A stretch of DNA of 64,000 nucleotides from Klebsiella michiganensis (GTDB lineage Bacteria; Pseudomonadota; Gammaproteobacteria; Enterobacterales; Enterobacteriaceae): NCBI GenBank assembly GCA_000963575.1, contig CP011077.1:4154001-4218000 (forward strand). The letters run 5' to 3'. Position numbers and translations under genes: made by a program. The notes beneath the pieces are model-generated. The model did no database searches and was not told the origin of the DNA. It saw only the letters and a program-made list of their open reading frames with translations. Position 1 is the stretch's first letter; every line of letters starts with the position of its first letter. Positions 38,501-47,103 of the stretch are shown piece after piece.

Positions 38501-38953
38501 CTTCTCCCAACGGCTTAGCCAGCCGGGGCGATAGACAAGATACTGGTCATAAAGATCGGCAATTCTCGAAGAGAGCTGAAACAGCTTACGGCTGCTGTCG
38601 TCTGCCTGCAGATAGTGGCCAAGCAGCGTGAACTCAGGCCTGTGGAGCATATTGGGAATGAGCGTCATCAGCTTCCAGCTCATGCTCTGCTTGTTAAAAG
38701 CACTTTCTTTTGGAATGTCGGGCAACACCCTCACGAACATGTCCCAGATAAAGCTCGCGGGCAGCGGAAACTCAATATTCGCCGCAATGCCAAACTTCTG
38801 TGCCAGCGTCATTTGCAGCCACTGCGCCATCCCGGTGCTTTGCACCAGCACCACCTCCGGCTCAAAAGGATCCGGCAATGGCTGCCGCTCCACAATGAAC
38901 TCCATAATGGCTTCCAGCACATCAAGGCGGTTGGAATGGTAGACACGCAACAT
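35582..38953 (-). CDS. recC: Exonuclease V subunit RecC
   Basis: 1123-residue Chi-recognition subunit of RecBCD, a catalytically dead helicase/nuclease-like scaffold through which the strands pass. N-terminus MLRVYHSNRLDVLEAIMEFI. Length matches E. coli (1122). It starts 8 bp downstream of the ppdC stop, so it may be cotranscribed with the prepilin-like genes. Confidence 0.97.
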   Translation of the reverse strand: MLRVYHSNRLDVLEAIMEFIVERQPLPDPFEPEVVLVQSTGMAQWLQMTLAQKFGIAANIEFPLPASFIWDMFVRVLPDIPKESAFNKQSMSWKLMTLIPNMLHRPEFTLLGHYLQADDSSRKLFQLSSRIADLYDQYLVYRPGWLSRWEKGELVEGAGESQLWQAPLWAELVRYTAELGQPEWHRANLYQRFISALEKSDACPAGLPSRVFICGISALPPVYLQALQALGKHIDVHVLFTNPCRYYWGDIKDPAFLARLVSRRRRLHQADRELTLFKDNDNASSLFNELGEQDVGNSLLASWGKLGRDYAFLLSELERFEEIDVFVDLEPDNLLHGLQHDLLELKDSQVLGLTAEEYERSDGKRRLDLNDRSLTFHECHSPQREVEVLHDQLLAMLEADPDLTPRDIIVMVADIDSYSPFIQAVFGSAKDERWLPFAISDRRARQAHPALQAFILLLGLPESRFAAEDVLSLLEVPALAARFSIDEEGLRYLRKWVNESGVRWGIDDDNVRELELPATGQHTWRFGLTRMLLGYAMESQAGVWDSVLPYDESSGLIAELVGQLAELLMQLNRWRQLLTQDRPLDEWLPLCREMLNSFFLPDSETEAALALIEQQWQEMIEKGTDAAYRQPVPLTLLRDELAQRLDQERISQRFLAGPVNFCTLMPMRAIPFKVVCLLGMNDGVYPRTLAPLGFDLMSQHPQRGDRSRRDDDRYLFLEALISAQQRLYISYIGRSIQDNSRRYPSVLVEELLDYLARSHYLPGDAECNADDSSEHVRKHLVTLHARTPFDSTNYLAGGDRQSFAQEWLPAASGTGEAHANFIHRLDAEACAEISLEQLQRFWRHPVRAFFQMRLGINFRLEDTELPDEEPFTLDVLDRFQLNQHLLNTLVQQDDPHQLFVRYRAAGVLPYGAFGEILWENQRNEMQMLAEKVLAERQKGESREVDLHIDGTRVTGWLSDVQADGLLRWRPSVLNVAHGMQLWIEHLVYCASGYSGESRMYGRKDSQWRFPQMAQDEAKAWLLQLIEGYKEGLRQPLLLLPNSGGAWIKTCYDPQNNAILWDEETQQKARAKLLAAWEGNHMVEGEGADIWLQRLYRTLDVEYYEAIIAEAERYLLPLFRFNQS

Positions 38954-38960
38954 GAAATCG

Positions 38961-39302
38961 CTACTCCTGACGTTGTTCTGACCTTGGGCACTCGAGCCTC
39001 GAAAGCTGCGCTATCCGGCCCTCTGGACTTGTTACAGTAACGTCGATGCTGACACATCCCAAAGACGATGTCTGCTGTTGATGCACATTCCATGCATCAG
39101 AAAGTGGCGAAGATTCTGGCTCGGTCTGCTCACGCGCAACTCGCCACAGCTGCCTTAGCTGCCATTGGTGAGTGAAACCCTGCTGCAACACGCGGTGGTA
39201 ACCCAGCAGCGCCGTCATCACAATCGCAAACAGCGCCAGAGCACACAGCACCTCCGGGAGGCTGAAGCCACCCTGCCGGGGGACTACCGGGGCAGCGTGC
39301 AT
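38961..39302 (-). CDS. ppdC: Prepilin-peptidase-dependent protein C (minor pseudopilin)
   Basis: 113 residues. Class III prepilin leader with the cleavage site GGFSLPEV followed by a hydrophobic helix (CALALFAIVMTALLG). Last of a four-gene minor-pilin-like run upstream of recC. It is a little longer than E. coli PpdC (107). It overlaps ygdB by 19 nt. Confidence 0.9.
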   Translation of the reverse strand: MHAAPVVPRQGGFSLPEVLCALALFAIVMTALLGYHRVLQQGFTHQWQLRQLWRVAREQTEPESSPLSDAWNVHQQQTSSLGCVSIDVTVTSPEGRIAQLSRLECPRSEQRQE

Positions 39303-39718
39303 AATTCCTCATTCAGCAAAGGGCAAAAATCAAGCCAGCCCTGCGCGGAGGCCACTAATCTGCCCTTCTGAAGTACTCCCCATCTCCACAATGTGATCGG
39401 TAACGTGCCCCCTGAAATCACGCCGGAAGCGGCAAGCAAAGCTTCACCTTTATCGGTTAAACGCAGGCATGCCTGCCAATGATTACGTGGCTCAGTCTGG
39501 CACTGCCAGGCTTTCTGTAGCCGCCAGCTTTGTTTTTCTCCCCATGCCAGCGCAGATCTTGCACCAGTCTGATTTTTAATAAACTGAATTTCGGCGGCCA
39601 CCTCAAAGCGCTGGGCGCCAAGCTGCCTGGACAGCCCACTCAGCATCAGAGAGCCAACGGCGAGCAGCATCAACACCATCAGCAGAGAGCTGCTCCCTTT
39701 CTCTTGCTTGCCGCTCAT
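39284..39718 (-). CDS. ygdB: YgdB family protein, pseudopilin-like (PilX/GspK type)
   Basis: 144 residues with an N-terminal KGSSSLLMVLMLLAVGSLML segment: pilin-like hydrophobic helix but without the usual FxxxE after the cleavage glycine, as in E. coli YgdB. It overlaps ppdB by 4 nt and ppdC by 19 nt, implying one operon. Probable minor pilin initiation-complex component. Confidence 0.88.
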   Translation of the reverse strand: MSGKQEKGSSSLLMVLMLLAVGSLMLSGLSRQLGAQRFEVAAEIQFIKNQTGARSALAWGEKQSWRLQKAWQCQTEPRNHWQACLRLTDKGEALLAASGVISGGTLPITLWRWGVLQKGRLVASAQGWLDFCPLLNEELCTLPR

Positions 39719-40275
39719 AAATTTTCCCCGCTCACCGTGTAGCGCACTTCTGCATAACGGCCGCCTTGCTTCACATTTGCGGCAAGCCGGATAAGAAATA
39801 AAGGCCGGCGGGATTTGCGATTCTGACGAATCACGGAAAAATGCTGCACCGTTAATTGTGTCGGATCGGACATTCTTTCCCAGCCGCTGCCTTTACACTG
39901 CGTTACGCCTTTTTGGGTCTCCAGGCTGCCGTTACGCAAGCGGTAGCCTGTCTGTTCATTTTGGCTACCTGGGGCAGAGTCCCACCGGCCATTGCCGTTG
40001 GCATCCCACTGCAATACCACACAGCTTCCGTTGTTCATCAGCTTTACAGCCTCGCCCTTACACTGCCCGCGGCAATAACCCGCCCGCTGTAAATGCTTTC
40101 CAACGGTAAAAGCTATTTGCCAAAGCGCTTCCTGCTGGGCAACGTAACTGTACTGACGTAAGACCTCTCCCTGCAAAGCGGGGAAAAGCCTTGAAGTGCC
40201 AAGCAATAGCGCGCTGCCCAGCGCCATCGCAATAAGCGTTTCGAGTAACGTAAACCCCCTCTGAGCGCTCAGCAT
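39715..40275 (-). CDS. ppdB: Prepilin-peptidase-dependent protein B
   Basis: 186 residues with leader and cleavage motif RGFTLLETLIAMALGSALLL (Gly-Phe, Glu at +5), the minor type IV pilin signature. Cysteine-containing C-terminal globular domain. It overlaps ppdA by 7 nt. Confidence 0.92.
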   Translation of the reverse strand: MLSAQRGFTLLETLIAMALGSALLLGTSRLFPALQGEVLRQYSYVAQQEALWQIAFTVGKHLQRAGYCRGQCKGEAVKLMNNGSCVVLQWDANGNGRWDSAPGSQNEQTGYRLRNGSLETQKGVTQCKGSGWERMSDPTQLTVQHFSVIRQNRKSRRPLFLIRLAANVKQGGRYAEVRYTVSGENL

Positions 40276-40736
40276 GGCTTATCCCCGGATATTTCACACA
40301 GCCTGATTCGCCCCCAAACCGATAGCGTCACCTTCCAGCGCCCGGCCTGACTTTTCAAAATAAGATGTCCAGGCCAGGCGGTGTTGCGAACACCGTAGAA
40401 ACCCAGCCCGGCGGTCATATCCTCCACGGCGATATCGCCAAACTCAGGAGTAAACGCCAGCCGCGGGTTTGCCGAACAGTTTTCTTCAGTAGCCTGAGTT
40501 GTCAGGCACCAGCTTTTCTCGCGTTGCTGCAGTGCCAAAAGATGGGTTTGGTTATGCCAGTTTGCGTGATTTCTCAGCCGCGAGAGAAAGTGCCCCACTT
40601 GCTGAGCGGTTTGCCACAGCTGCTCTTTCTGCTGCCATTGGCGCCAGCCGTGAAGTCCCCCGGCGCTGAGTGCGGCAATAATGGCCAGCACCACCATCAG
40701 CTCAATAACGCTAAAGCCACGTTGGTTGATTTTCAT
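40269..40736 (-). CDS. ppdA: Prepilin-peptidase-dependent protein A
   Basis: 155 residues with prepilin motif RGFSVIELMVVLAIIAALSA and a GspH/FimT-like C-terminal part. First gene of the ppdA-ppdB-ygdB-ppdC run downstream of thyA. Likely a minor pilin for a type IV pilus-like system whose major components are not in this window. Confidence 0.92.
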   Translation of the reverse strand: MKINQRGFSVIELMVVLAIIAALSAGGLHGWRQWQQKEQLWQTAQQVGHFLSRLRNHANWHNQTHLLALQQREKSWCLTTQATEENCSANPRLAFTPEFGDIAVEDMTAGLGFYGVRNTAWPGHLILKSQAGRWKVTLSVWGRIRLCEISGDKPC

Positions 40737-40873
40737 GGGTGAAAGTGTGGGGAGCAGAAGTTTAATCTGCCAGCCAGAAAACCGAATGATGCGACATATG
40801 CCGGAAGATAATTAAGGCGTTGCGGTGGCTGGCATACCCTCTGGAATCGATGCCGAAGAAGCAAAACCAGGAC

Positions 40874-40903
40874 AAAAAAAACCGGCGCACTAAGGCACCG
40901 GTT
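40874..40903 (-). terminator. Terminator downstream of thyA
   Basis: On the minus strand AACCGGTGCC-TTAG-TGCGCCGGTT followed by a T-run, 20 nt after the thyA stop. It separates thyA from ppdA. Confidence 0.85.
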
Positions 40904-40923
40904 CTGTCACGCTTGTCGGCAAG

Positions 40924-41718
40924 TTAAATGGCGACTGGCGCTTTGATCGCCGGATGCGGATCGTAGCCTTCAATCTCGAAGTCTTCGAAGCGGTAGTCAA
41001 ACAGCGACTCCGGCTTGCGTTTGATAACCAGCTTAGGCAGCGCGCGCGGCTCACGGGTTAGCTGCAGGCGGGTCTGTTCAAGGTGGTTGCTATACAGGTG
41101 CGTATCCCCCCCGGTCCAGACAAAGTCACCCACTTCCAGGTCGCACTGCTGCGCCATCATATGCACCAGCAGCGCATAGCTGGCGATGTTGAACGGCAGC
41201 CCAAGGAAGATATCGCAAGAACGCTGGTAGAGCTGGCAGGAGAGCTTGCCGTCTGCCACATAGAACTGGAAGAACGCGTGGCAAGGGGCCAGGGCCATTT
41301 TATCCAGCTCACCCACGTTCCACGCAGAGACAATAATGCGCCGGGAATCTGGGTCATTTTTCAGCTGGTTCAGCACGGTGGTTAGCTGATCGATATAACG
41401 CCCGTCCGGGGTTGCCCAGGAGCGCCACTGCTTACCATAAACCGGGCCAAGATCGCCGTTTTCATCCGCCCATTCGTCCCAAATCGTGACCTTGTTTTCT
41501 TTCAGGTACGCAATATTGGTATCGCCATTAAGGAACCACAGCAGCTCATGAATGATCGAACGCAGATGACATTTTTTGGTGGTAACCAGCGGGAAACCTT
41601 CCTGCAGGTTAAAGCGCATTTGATGCCCAAAAATCGACAACGTGCCGGTACCGGTACGGTCCGCTTTTGGCGTGCCCTCTTCGAGCACTTTTTTCATCAA
41701 ATCAAGATACTGTTTCAT
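40924..41718 (-). CDS. thyA: Thymidylate synthase
   Basis: 264-residue enzyme converting dUMP and methylene-tetrahydrofolate to dTMP. The nucleophile Cys is in ALAPCHAFFQFYV, followed by SCQLYQRSCDIFLGLPFNIA, the family signature. Length identical to E. coli. It follows lgt by 6 bp, so lgt-thyA is an operon. Confidence 0.98.
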   Translation of the reverse strand: MKQYLDLMKKVLEEGTPKADRTGTGTLSIFGHQMRFNLQEGFPLVTTKKCHLRSIIHELLWFLNGDTNIAYLKENKVTIWDEWADENGDLGPVYGKQWRSWATPDGRYIDQLTTVLNQLKNDPDSRRIIVSAWNVGELDKMALAPCHAFFQFYVADGKLSCQLYQRSCDIFLGLPFNIASYALLVHMMAQQCDLEVGDFVWTGGDTHLYSNHLEQTRLQLTREPRALPKLVIKRKPESLFDYRFEDFEIEGYDPHPAIKAPVAI

Positions 41719-41724
41719 GTCACC

Positions 41725-42597
41725 TCACGAAAGTTGCTGCTGCGGACGGCGGTAAGCCCAGACCATCATAATGATACCGGCAACAATCATCGGAATCGAC
41801 AGGATCTGCCCCATGCTGATGTACTGTACCCAGGTACCGGTGAACTGCGCATCCGGCTGGCGGAAGAATTCCACGATGATGCGGAACGCGCCGTAGCCAA
41901 TCAGGAACAGGCCAGAGACCGACCCCATCGGGCGCGGTTTACGAATAAACAGGTTCAGGATGATGAACAGGACAACCCCTTCCAGCGCCAGCTCATAAAG
42001 CTGTGACGGGTGGCGAGGCAGCACGCCGTAAGTATTGAACAACGATTGCCATTCCGGATGCGTAGCCAACAGGCCAACGTCTTCGCTGCGCGAACCAGGG
42101 AACAGCATTGCAAAGCGGAAGTTAGGATCAACGCGGCCCCACAGCTCACCGTTGATGAAGTTGCCGAGGCGGCCAGCCCCTAAACCAAACGGGATCAGCG
42201 GAGCAATAAAGTCAGAGACCTGGAAGAAAGTACGTTTGGTGCGACGCGCGAACCAAATCATCACACAGATAACACCGATCAGGCCGCCGTGGAAGGACAT
42301 GCCGCCATCCCAGACTTTGAACAGGTAAAGAGGATCGGCAAGGAAGACCGGCAGATTGTAGAAGAAGACATAGCCCAGGCGACCGCCCAGGAACACGCCG
42401 AGGAACCCTGCATACAGCAGATTCTCTACTTCATTTTTCGTCCAGCCGCTGCCCGGACGGCTGGCGCGGCGCCCGGCAAGCCACATGGCAAACACGAACC
42501 CAACCAGGTACATGAGCCCGTACCAGTGCAGGGAAATTGGCCCAATGGAAAAAAGCACCGGATCAAATTGAGGGAAATGCAGATAGCCACTATTCAT
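41725..42597 (-). CDS. lgt: Prolipoprotein diacylglyceryl transferase Lgt
   Basis: 290-residue inner-membrane enzyme with about seven hydrophobic segments. It transfers diacylglycerol from phosphatidylglycerol to the lipobox cysteine, the first step of lipoprotein maturation (substrates here include MltA, YgdI and YgdR). Conserved: GGMSFHGGLIG and the Lgt signature GRLGNFINGELWGR. Confidence 0.97.
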   Translation of the reverse strand: MNSGYLHFPQFDPVLFSIGPISLHWYGLMYLVGFVFAMWLAGRRASRPGSGWTKNEVENLLYAGFLGVFLGGRLGYVFFYNLPVFLADPLYLFKVWDGGMSFHGGLIGVICVMIWFARRTKRTFFQVSDFIAPLIPFGLGAGRLGNFINGELWGRVDPNFRFAMLFPGSRSEDVGLLATHPEWQSLFNTYGVLPRHPSQLYELALEGVVLFIILNLFIRKPRPMGSVSGLFLIGYGAFRIIVEFFRQPDAQFTGTWVQYISMGQILSIPMIVAGIIMMVWAYRRPQQQLS

Positions 42598-42939
42598 CTG
42601 TCACCACAAGCTATTGTTACCTCACCCAAAATAAAAGGTGAGTGGCAAATACGCACCGCTATCGATGCGCTCCGAAAGCAGCGGATCATAGCACAAACGG
42701 CCGGAGTGATTGATTACGGAAGTTGTAAAAGATGTGTAATGTCCCGCGGATACCGGGGTATCTCGGGCATTGCAGGATACGTGCAGCTAGCTACATCGTC
42801 AGAAGGCGGCAAAGAAAACAAACAGAGAAAGCCCTTTCGGGATTTTCGGCGAATAAACCACTACAAGGGAAAAACCGCTCTTTTCCCTTGTTATCAGGCG
42901 GCGAACGCGTCTCGCTGATGCCGGGGCGCGGTGAAAGAA
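42598..42939. other. Gene-free gap between ptsP and lgt
   Basis: About 340 bp without a credible gene. It should hold the lgt-thyA promoter (minus strand). It contains a short dyad GGATACCGGGGTATC around 42747-42761 and copy 3 of the stem-loop repeat; nothing else was recognised. Confidence 0.5.
42825..42891. repeat. Dispersed double stem-loop repeat, copy 3
   Basis: First hairpin GAAAGCCC-TTTC-GGG-ATTTTC (about 42827-42847), second ACAAGGGAAAA-loop-TTTTCCCTTGT (42863-42891). The same two-hairpin layout and GATTTTCGGC linker occur in copy 2, with stem sequences changed on both sides so that pairing is kept. Confidence 0.55.
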
Positions 42940-45186
42940 TCAGCGCCCGCCACGAATCAGGCCACCCATGCCGCGACGCTCCATAAAGGCCGCAACCTGA
43001 TGGCGCACTTCCGTCGCCATTTGAGCCTCAAGGCTACGCTGGGCGAGCACCTCGGCCTCTTCAAGCTGAATATGGCGCAGCAGGTACTTAATACGTGCGA
43101 CGGAGCGGCCGTTCATTGAGAGATGACGGTATCCCATTCCCACCAGAATCGCGACACACATAGGGTCACCGGCCATTTCACCGCAGAGGCACAGATCAAT
43201 GTCATAACGCTCCGCCTCGCGCGCAATCAGGTTCAGCGTGCGCAGCATTGCCGGATGCAGGCTATCGTAGAGGCTGGCCACGCGAGTGTTGTTGCGATCG
43301 ACCGCCAGCAGGTACTGGGTCAGGTCGTTTGTGCCAACGGAAATAAAATCAATACGTCCGGCCAGATGCCCCAGCATGAACACCATGGAAGGCACCTCAA
43401 CCATTACCCCAAGCCTTAGCTTAGGCAGCTGATAGCCTAATTCCTCTTCGACTTCCCGGCCCGCACGATCGATAAGCCTGCGCGCATCATCGATTTCATC
43501 GATGCTGGTGATCATCGGCAGCAGAATGCTCAAATTCCCGGTGGCCGCATTCGCACGCAGCATTGCGCGGACCTGGATCAGGAAGATCTCTGGCTGATCC
43601 AGCGTAATACGGATGCCTCGCCAGCCAAGACACGGGTTCTCTTCGCTTATCGGCATATACGGGAGCTGTTTATCCGCCCCAACGTCCAGCGTGCGTAGCG
43701 TCACGGGCTTGTCGTTAAACATCTGCAGCATGCCCTGATACTGCGCAACCTGCTCTTCTTCCGACGGGAAGCCGCTTTGCAACATAAACGGGATTTCGGT
43801 CCGATATAGCCCGATACCGTCGATACGGCTGCCAAGCTGTTCTTCATGTTCAGGACTGAGCCCGGCATTAAGCATGACCTGCACCCGTTCGCCGCTTTTA
43901 AGCGCCGCGGGCTGCTCCACATCATCTTCTGCCAGGCGGCTAAGTTCATTTTCTTCGGTCACCAGCCGCTGGTATTCCTGCAGCAGAACCGGCTCGGGAT
44001 CCACCAGCAATTCACCGCGATAGCCGTCCACTATCAGCATGCGGCGATGCAGCACCGAAGGCTGAATATCTGCCCCCATAACGGTCGGGATACCCAGCGC
44101 GCGAACCATAATGGCAGCATGCGAGTTTGCCGCCCCGTCGCGAACGACAACGCCCGCCAGACGGTTCTGGGGAAGCTCGGCAAGCGTGGTGGCCGAAAGC
44201 TCGTCGGCAACCAACACAAAGCGTTCAGGCCAGGTGTTCGGGCTTTGAATGGTATCATCGAGGTGGAACAGCAGGCGCTGCCCCAGCGTTCTGAGATCGC
44301 CCGCGCGCTCTTTCAGATAGCTGTCTGAAAGGCTGGCAAACTGTTCAGCGAACTTCTCCACCACCGTTTTCACAGCCCATTCCGCCACCAGGCCTTTATC
44401 CACTTCGGCAAAAAGCTCACGGCGAAGGCGCGCGTCGGTTAATAAGTGGGAATAAAGATCGAAGATTGCCGCGGTCTCTTTCTGAGCGCCGGCGGCAAAA
44501 CGCTTGCTGTAGCGGCGAAACTCCCCGGAAGCTTCTTCCAGCGCGGCGGTCAGACGCTCACGCTCAAGGGCGGTATCCAGGGTTGATGCTTCAAAAACTT
44601 GTTCCATCAGCGGAACGGTGGTGTCCATCCAGCCTTCGGCAATGGCCACCCCTGGCGAGGCCGGCAGCGCGCGGATACGGGTCTGGCGATATTGCCCAAA
44701 CAGCGCCGCTAATTGGGACTGCGATAAAATCCCGGCCATTTGAGTAGCCAGCGTAACAAGGAAAGACTCTTCGCTTTCATCATACTGCCGGTGTTCACGC
44801 TGCTGGACAACCAGTACCCCCAGAAGCTGGCGGCGCTGGATAATAGGCACGCCAAGGAACGCGCGAAAACGCTCCTCTTTTACGGCGGGCACATATTTAA
44901 AGCTGGGGTGTTTTTGCGCATCGGCAAGGTTAATCGGCTCGGCGAGCCGTCCAACCAGGCCCACAATACCTTCATCAAAGGCAAGGGTGACGGTGCGGCC
45001 GCGCGGTTTCTTTAACCCGCGCGTCGCCATAAGATAAAAACAGCGGCGCTCGTGGTCGGCGAGATAAACCGAGCAAACCTCGGTATCCATCGCAAGGCAG
45101 ATGTCAGTCACCAAAATGTCCAGCGCCTCATTGAGGCGCGGGGCACTAGCGACCTTTTCGACTATTTCTCGCAGACGGGTGAGCAT
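42940..45186 (-). CDS. ptsP: PTS-Ntr enzyme I (phosphoenolpyruvate-protein phosphotransferase PtsP)
   Basis: 748-residue first component of the nitrogen-related PTS (EI-Ntr, then NPr, then EIIA-Ntr). N-terminal GAF domain (about 1-160) senses nitrogen state; then the phospho-His domain with GAANSHAAIMVRALGIPTVM and the PEP-binding TIM barrel with EIPFMLQSGFPSEEEQ and DLCLCGEMAGDP. Length matches E. coli. It is downstream of rppH with a 12-bp gap, so they are coexpressed. Confidence 0.97.
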   Translation of the reverse strand: MLTRLREIVEKVASAPRLNEALDILVTDICLAMDTEVCSVYLADHERRCFYLMATRGLKKPRGRTVTLAFDEGIVGLVGRLAEPINLADAQKHPSFKYVPAVKEERFRAFLGVPIIQRRQLLGVLVVQQREHRQYDESEESFLVTLATQMAGILSQSQLAALFGQYRQTRIRALPASPGVAIAEGWMDTTVPLMEQVFEASTLDTALERERLTAALEEASGEFRRYSKRFAAGAQKETAAIFDLYSHLLTDARLRRELFAEVDKGLVAEWAVKTVVEKFAEQFASLSDSYLKERAGDLRTLGQRLLFHLDDTIQSPNTWPERFVLVADELSATTLAELPQNRLAGVVVRDGAANSHAAIMVRALGIPTVMGADIQPSVLHRRMLIVDGYRGELLVDPEPVLLQEYQRLVTEENELSRLAEDDVEQPAALKSGERVQVMLNAGLSPEHEEQLGSRIDGIGLYRTEIPFMLQSGFPSEEEQVAQYQGMLQMFNDKPVTLRTLDVGADKQLPYMPISEENPCLGWRGIRITLDQPEIFLIQVRAMLRANAATGNLSILLPMITSIDEIDDARRLIDRAGREVEEELGYQLPKLRLGVMVEVPSMVFMLGHLAGRIDFISVGTNDLTQYLLAVDRNNTRVASLYDSLHPAMLRTLNLIAREAERYDIDLCLCGEMAGDPMCVAILVGMGYRHLSMNGRSVARIKYLLRHIQLEEAEVLAQRSLEAQMATEVRHQVAAFMERRGMGGLIRGGR

Positions 45187-45198
45187 TTTTCGCGTGAC

Positions 45199-45729
45199 TT
45201 AACCTCTTTTACGTCGCCATGCCGGCGAGTTATTGCGTGGTGGCGTAACTTCCTGCAGTGGCATCACCACGCTGGCAAACTCTTTCATTACGCGGCGATA
45301 GACATCGCGCTTGAATGAAACAACCTGACGGACCGGATACCAATAACTGACCCAGCGCCAGCCATCAAATTCCGGCGTGCTGCTGGTTTGCATGTTGATC
45401 TCACCGTCGCTGCTCAGCAACTGCAAAAGAAACCATTTTTGTTTTTGGCCGATACAAACCGGCTTTGTGTCCCAACGCACCAAACGTTTAGGTAATTTGT
45501 AACGCAACCAGTTTCGGGTCGAGGCAAGAATACGAACATCTTTTCTTTGTAGACCGACTTCTTCGAAAAGCTCCCGGTACATTGCCTGTTCAGCTGACTC
45601 GCCAGGATTGATGCCCCCCTGAGGAAATTGCCAGGAATGTTGGCCAAAGCGTCGCGCCCACATCACCTGTCCCTGCCGATTACATATTACGATCCCAACG
45701 TTGGGGCGGTAGCCATCATCATCGATCAC
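45199..45729 (-). CDS. rppH: RNA pyrophosphohydrolase RppH
   Basis: 176-residue Nudix hydrolase that removes 5' pyrophosphate from primary transcripts to trigger RNase E decay. The Nudix box is GGINPGESAEQAMYRELFEEVGL in full (key residues G, E and REL-EE-G). It is first of rppH-ptsP and divergent from mutH across the DARS2-like region. Confidence 0.97.
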   Translation of the reverse strand: MIDDDGYRPNVGIVICNRQGQVMWARRFGQHSWQFPQGGINPGESAEQAMYRELFEEVGLQRKDVRILASTRNWLRYKLPKRLVRWDTKPVCIGQKQKWFLLQLLSSDGEINMQTSSTPEFDGWRWVSYWYPVRQVVSFKRDVYRRVMKEFASVVMPLQEVTPPRNNSPAWRRKRG

Positions 45730-45898
45730 CGGACTACCTCAAAACAAACTTAGATTGCATCGATTGTTTCATACAAGTGTCAGGCGGTAAACCACTCTCT
45801 CGGCGGCGTTTGCATGGAATAACATTTGAATAACTCACAAAAGATAGCCGGGTTATAAACAGGGGACGGTCAAAACCGGCCGTTTTATTCACTTTTTC

Positions 45899-46223
45899 TG
45901 TGGATATAACTGTGAAGAACTACCTAATTACATCGGGACAACTCGAGACAAGTAAAATCAGGTGCAATTCTAGCACACATTAAAGCCTTTATATTTCATA
46001 ATCATAATACTATAAAAATGACACATGAGTTTCATAATGTGATGATCGTCACACATGAAGATCGCCTACTGATGAAAGATCGAACAATGTCGTTTTTATC
46101 CACAGATTGTGCCAACAAGTTAGTCACAAATCGGTGATAAATTGTATTTTAGCGCCCCGTCAAGGCTGTAAATGGAACCAGTAGTCGCGCTTTTTCCCAG
46201 TTATCCCACTTTTCTGTGGATAA
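45899..46223. other. DARS2-like DnaA-reactivating region (DnaA-box cluster)
   Basis: The 687-bp gap between rppH and mutH corresponds to the position of DARS2 in E. coli, a site that regenerates ATP-DnaA with IHF and Fis. Here two perfect consensus DnaA boxes face each other: TTATCCACA (46096-46104) and TGTGGATAA (46215-46223). Near-matches are TGTGGATAT (45899-45907) and TTATCCCAC (46201-46209). No ORF of note occupies the gap, which also carries the rppH and mutH promoters. IHF and Fis sites could not be assigned by eye. Confidence 0.72.
46038..46053. promoter_or_regulatory. Consensus CRP-type site
   Basis: TGTGA-TGATCG-TCACA, both half-sites perfect, inside the DnaA-box region about 360 bp upstream of mutH and 310 bp upstream of rppH. 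Role unknown. Confidence 0.55.
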
Positions 46224-46416
46224 CATGGTGTAAGATCCTGTTCATTGTCAGTGACCAGATTTGGAAAAGCCTTTTTAATGTTGCTGCAACGAATCGGCTG
46301 CCTTTAAAAACTCATTATAAATCAGAATATTGTTAATCTTATCCTCAGCAGACTAAACTAAGACTTCGCTGTGAACAAAGTGCGTTCATTTTTTAACCAA
46401 AAAACATCAACGAGTT

Positions 46417-47103
46417 ATGCAACCAATACGTCCGCTCATCACGCCCCCACGCAGTGAAGCCGAACTGCTCCATCAGGCGCAATGCGTCGCAGGTTATACC
46501 CTGGGAGAACTGGCGGCCCTCGCCGGCTTACAGACGCCGAAAGACCTGAAGCGAGATAAAGGCTGGATTGGCGTGCTGCTGGAGCTGTGGCTGGGTGCCA
46601 GCGCCGGCAGCAAGCCCGAGCAAGATTTCGCCGCGCTCGGGATCGAGCTGAAAACGATCCCGGTGGATAGCCTTGGCCGCCCGCTGGAAACCACTTTCGT
46701 CTGTGTCGCGCCGCTCACCGGCAATAGCGGGGTCATTTGGGAAACCAGCCATGTGCGGCATAAGCTCAAACGCGTGCTGTGGATCCCGGTGGAGGGTGAA
46801 AGGCAGATCCCACTTGCCGAGCGCCATGTGGGTTCTCCGCTGTTATGGAGCCCTTCGGAAGCAGAAGAGCAGCAGCTGCGTCTGGACTGGGAAGAGCTGA
46901 TGGATTTGATCGTGCTGGGGCAGGTCGAGCGCATTACCGCTCGTCACGGCGAAGTACTGCAGCTGCGGCCGAAAGCCGCCAACAGCCGGGCGTTAACGGA
47001 CGCTATTGGCGCCGATGGTTCACCGATTCTGACGTTACCTCGCGGGTTCTATTTAAAGAAGAATTTCACCGCCGCCCTGCTCGCACGGCACTTCACGCTC
47101 TAA
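46417..47103 (+). CDS. mutH: DNA mismatch repair endonuclease MutH
   Basis: 228-residue endonuclease that nicks the unmethylated strand at hemimethylated GATC after MutS-MutL activation. The catalytic D-(X)6-E-X-K motif is intact: Asp70, Glu77, Lys79 (EQDFAALGIELKTIP). The ATG at 46417 matches the E. coli start region. Confidence 0.97.
   Translation: MQPIRPLITPPRSEAELLHQAQCVAGYTLGELAALAGLQTPKDLKRDKGWIGVLLELWLGASAGSKPEQDFAALGIELKTIPVDSLGRPLETTFVCVAPLTGNSGVIWETSHVRHKLKRVLWIPVEGERQIPLAERHVGSPLLWSPSEAEEQQLRLDWEELMDLIVLGQVERITARHGEVLQLRPKAANSRALTDAIGADGSPILTLPRGFYLKKNFTAALLARHFTL

Noticed and set aside
29002..38953. recB-ptrA-recC arrangement as a novel fusion of a protease into the recombination operon
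   Set aside because: ptrA between recC and recB is the normal enterobacterial order.
42605..42918. Open frames in the ptsP-lgt gap as a small gene
   Set aside because: Composition and lack of a start context, with a hairpin repeat in the middle, argue against coding.
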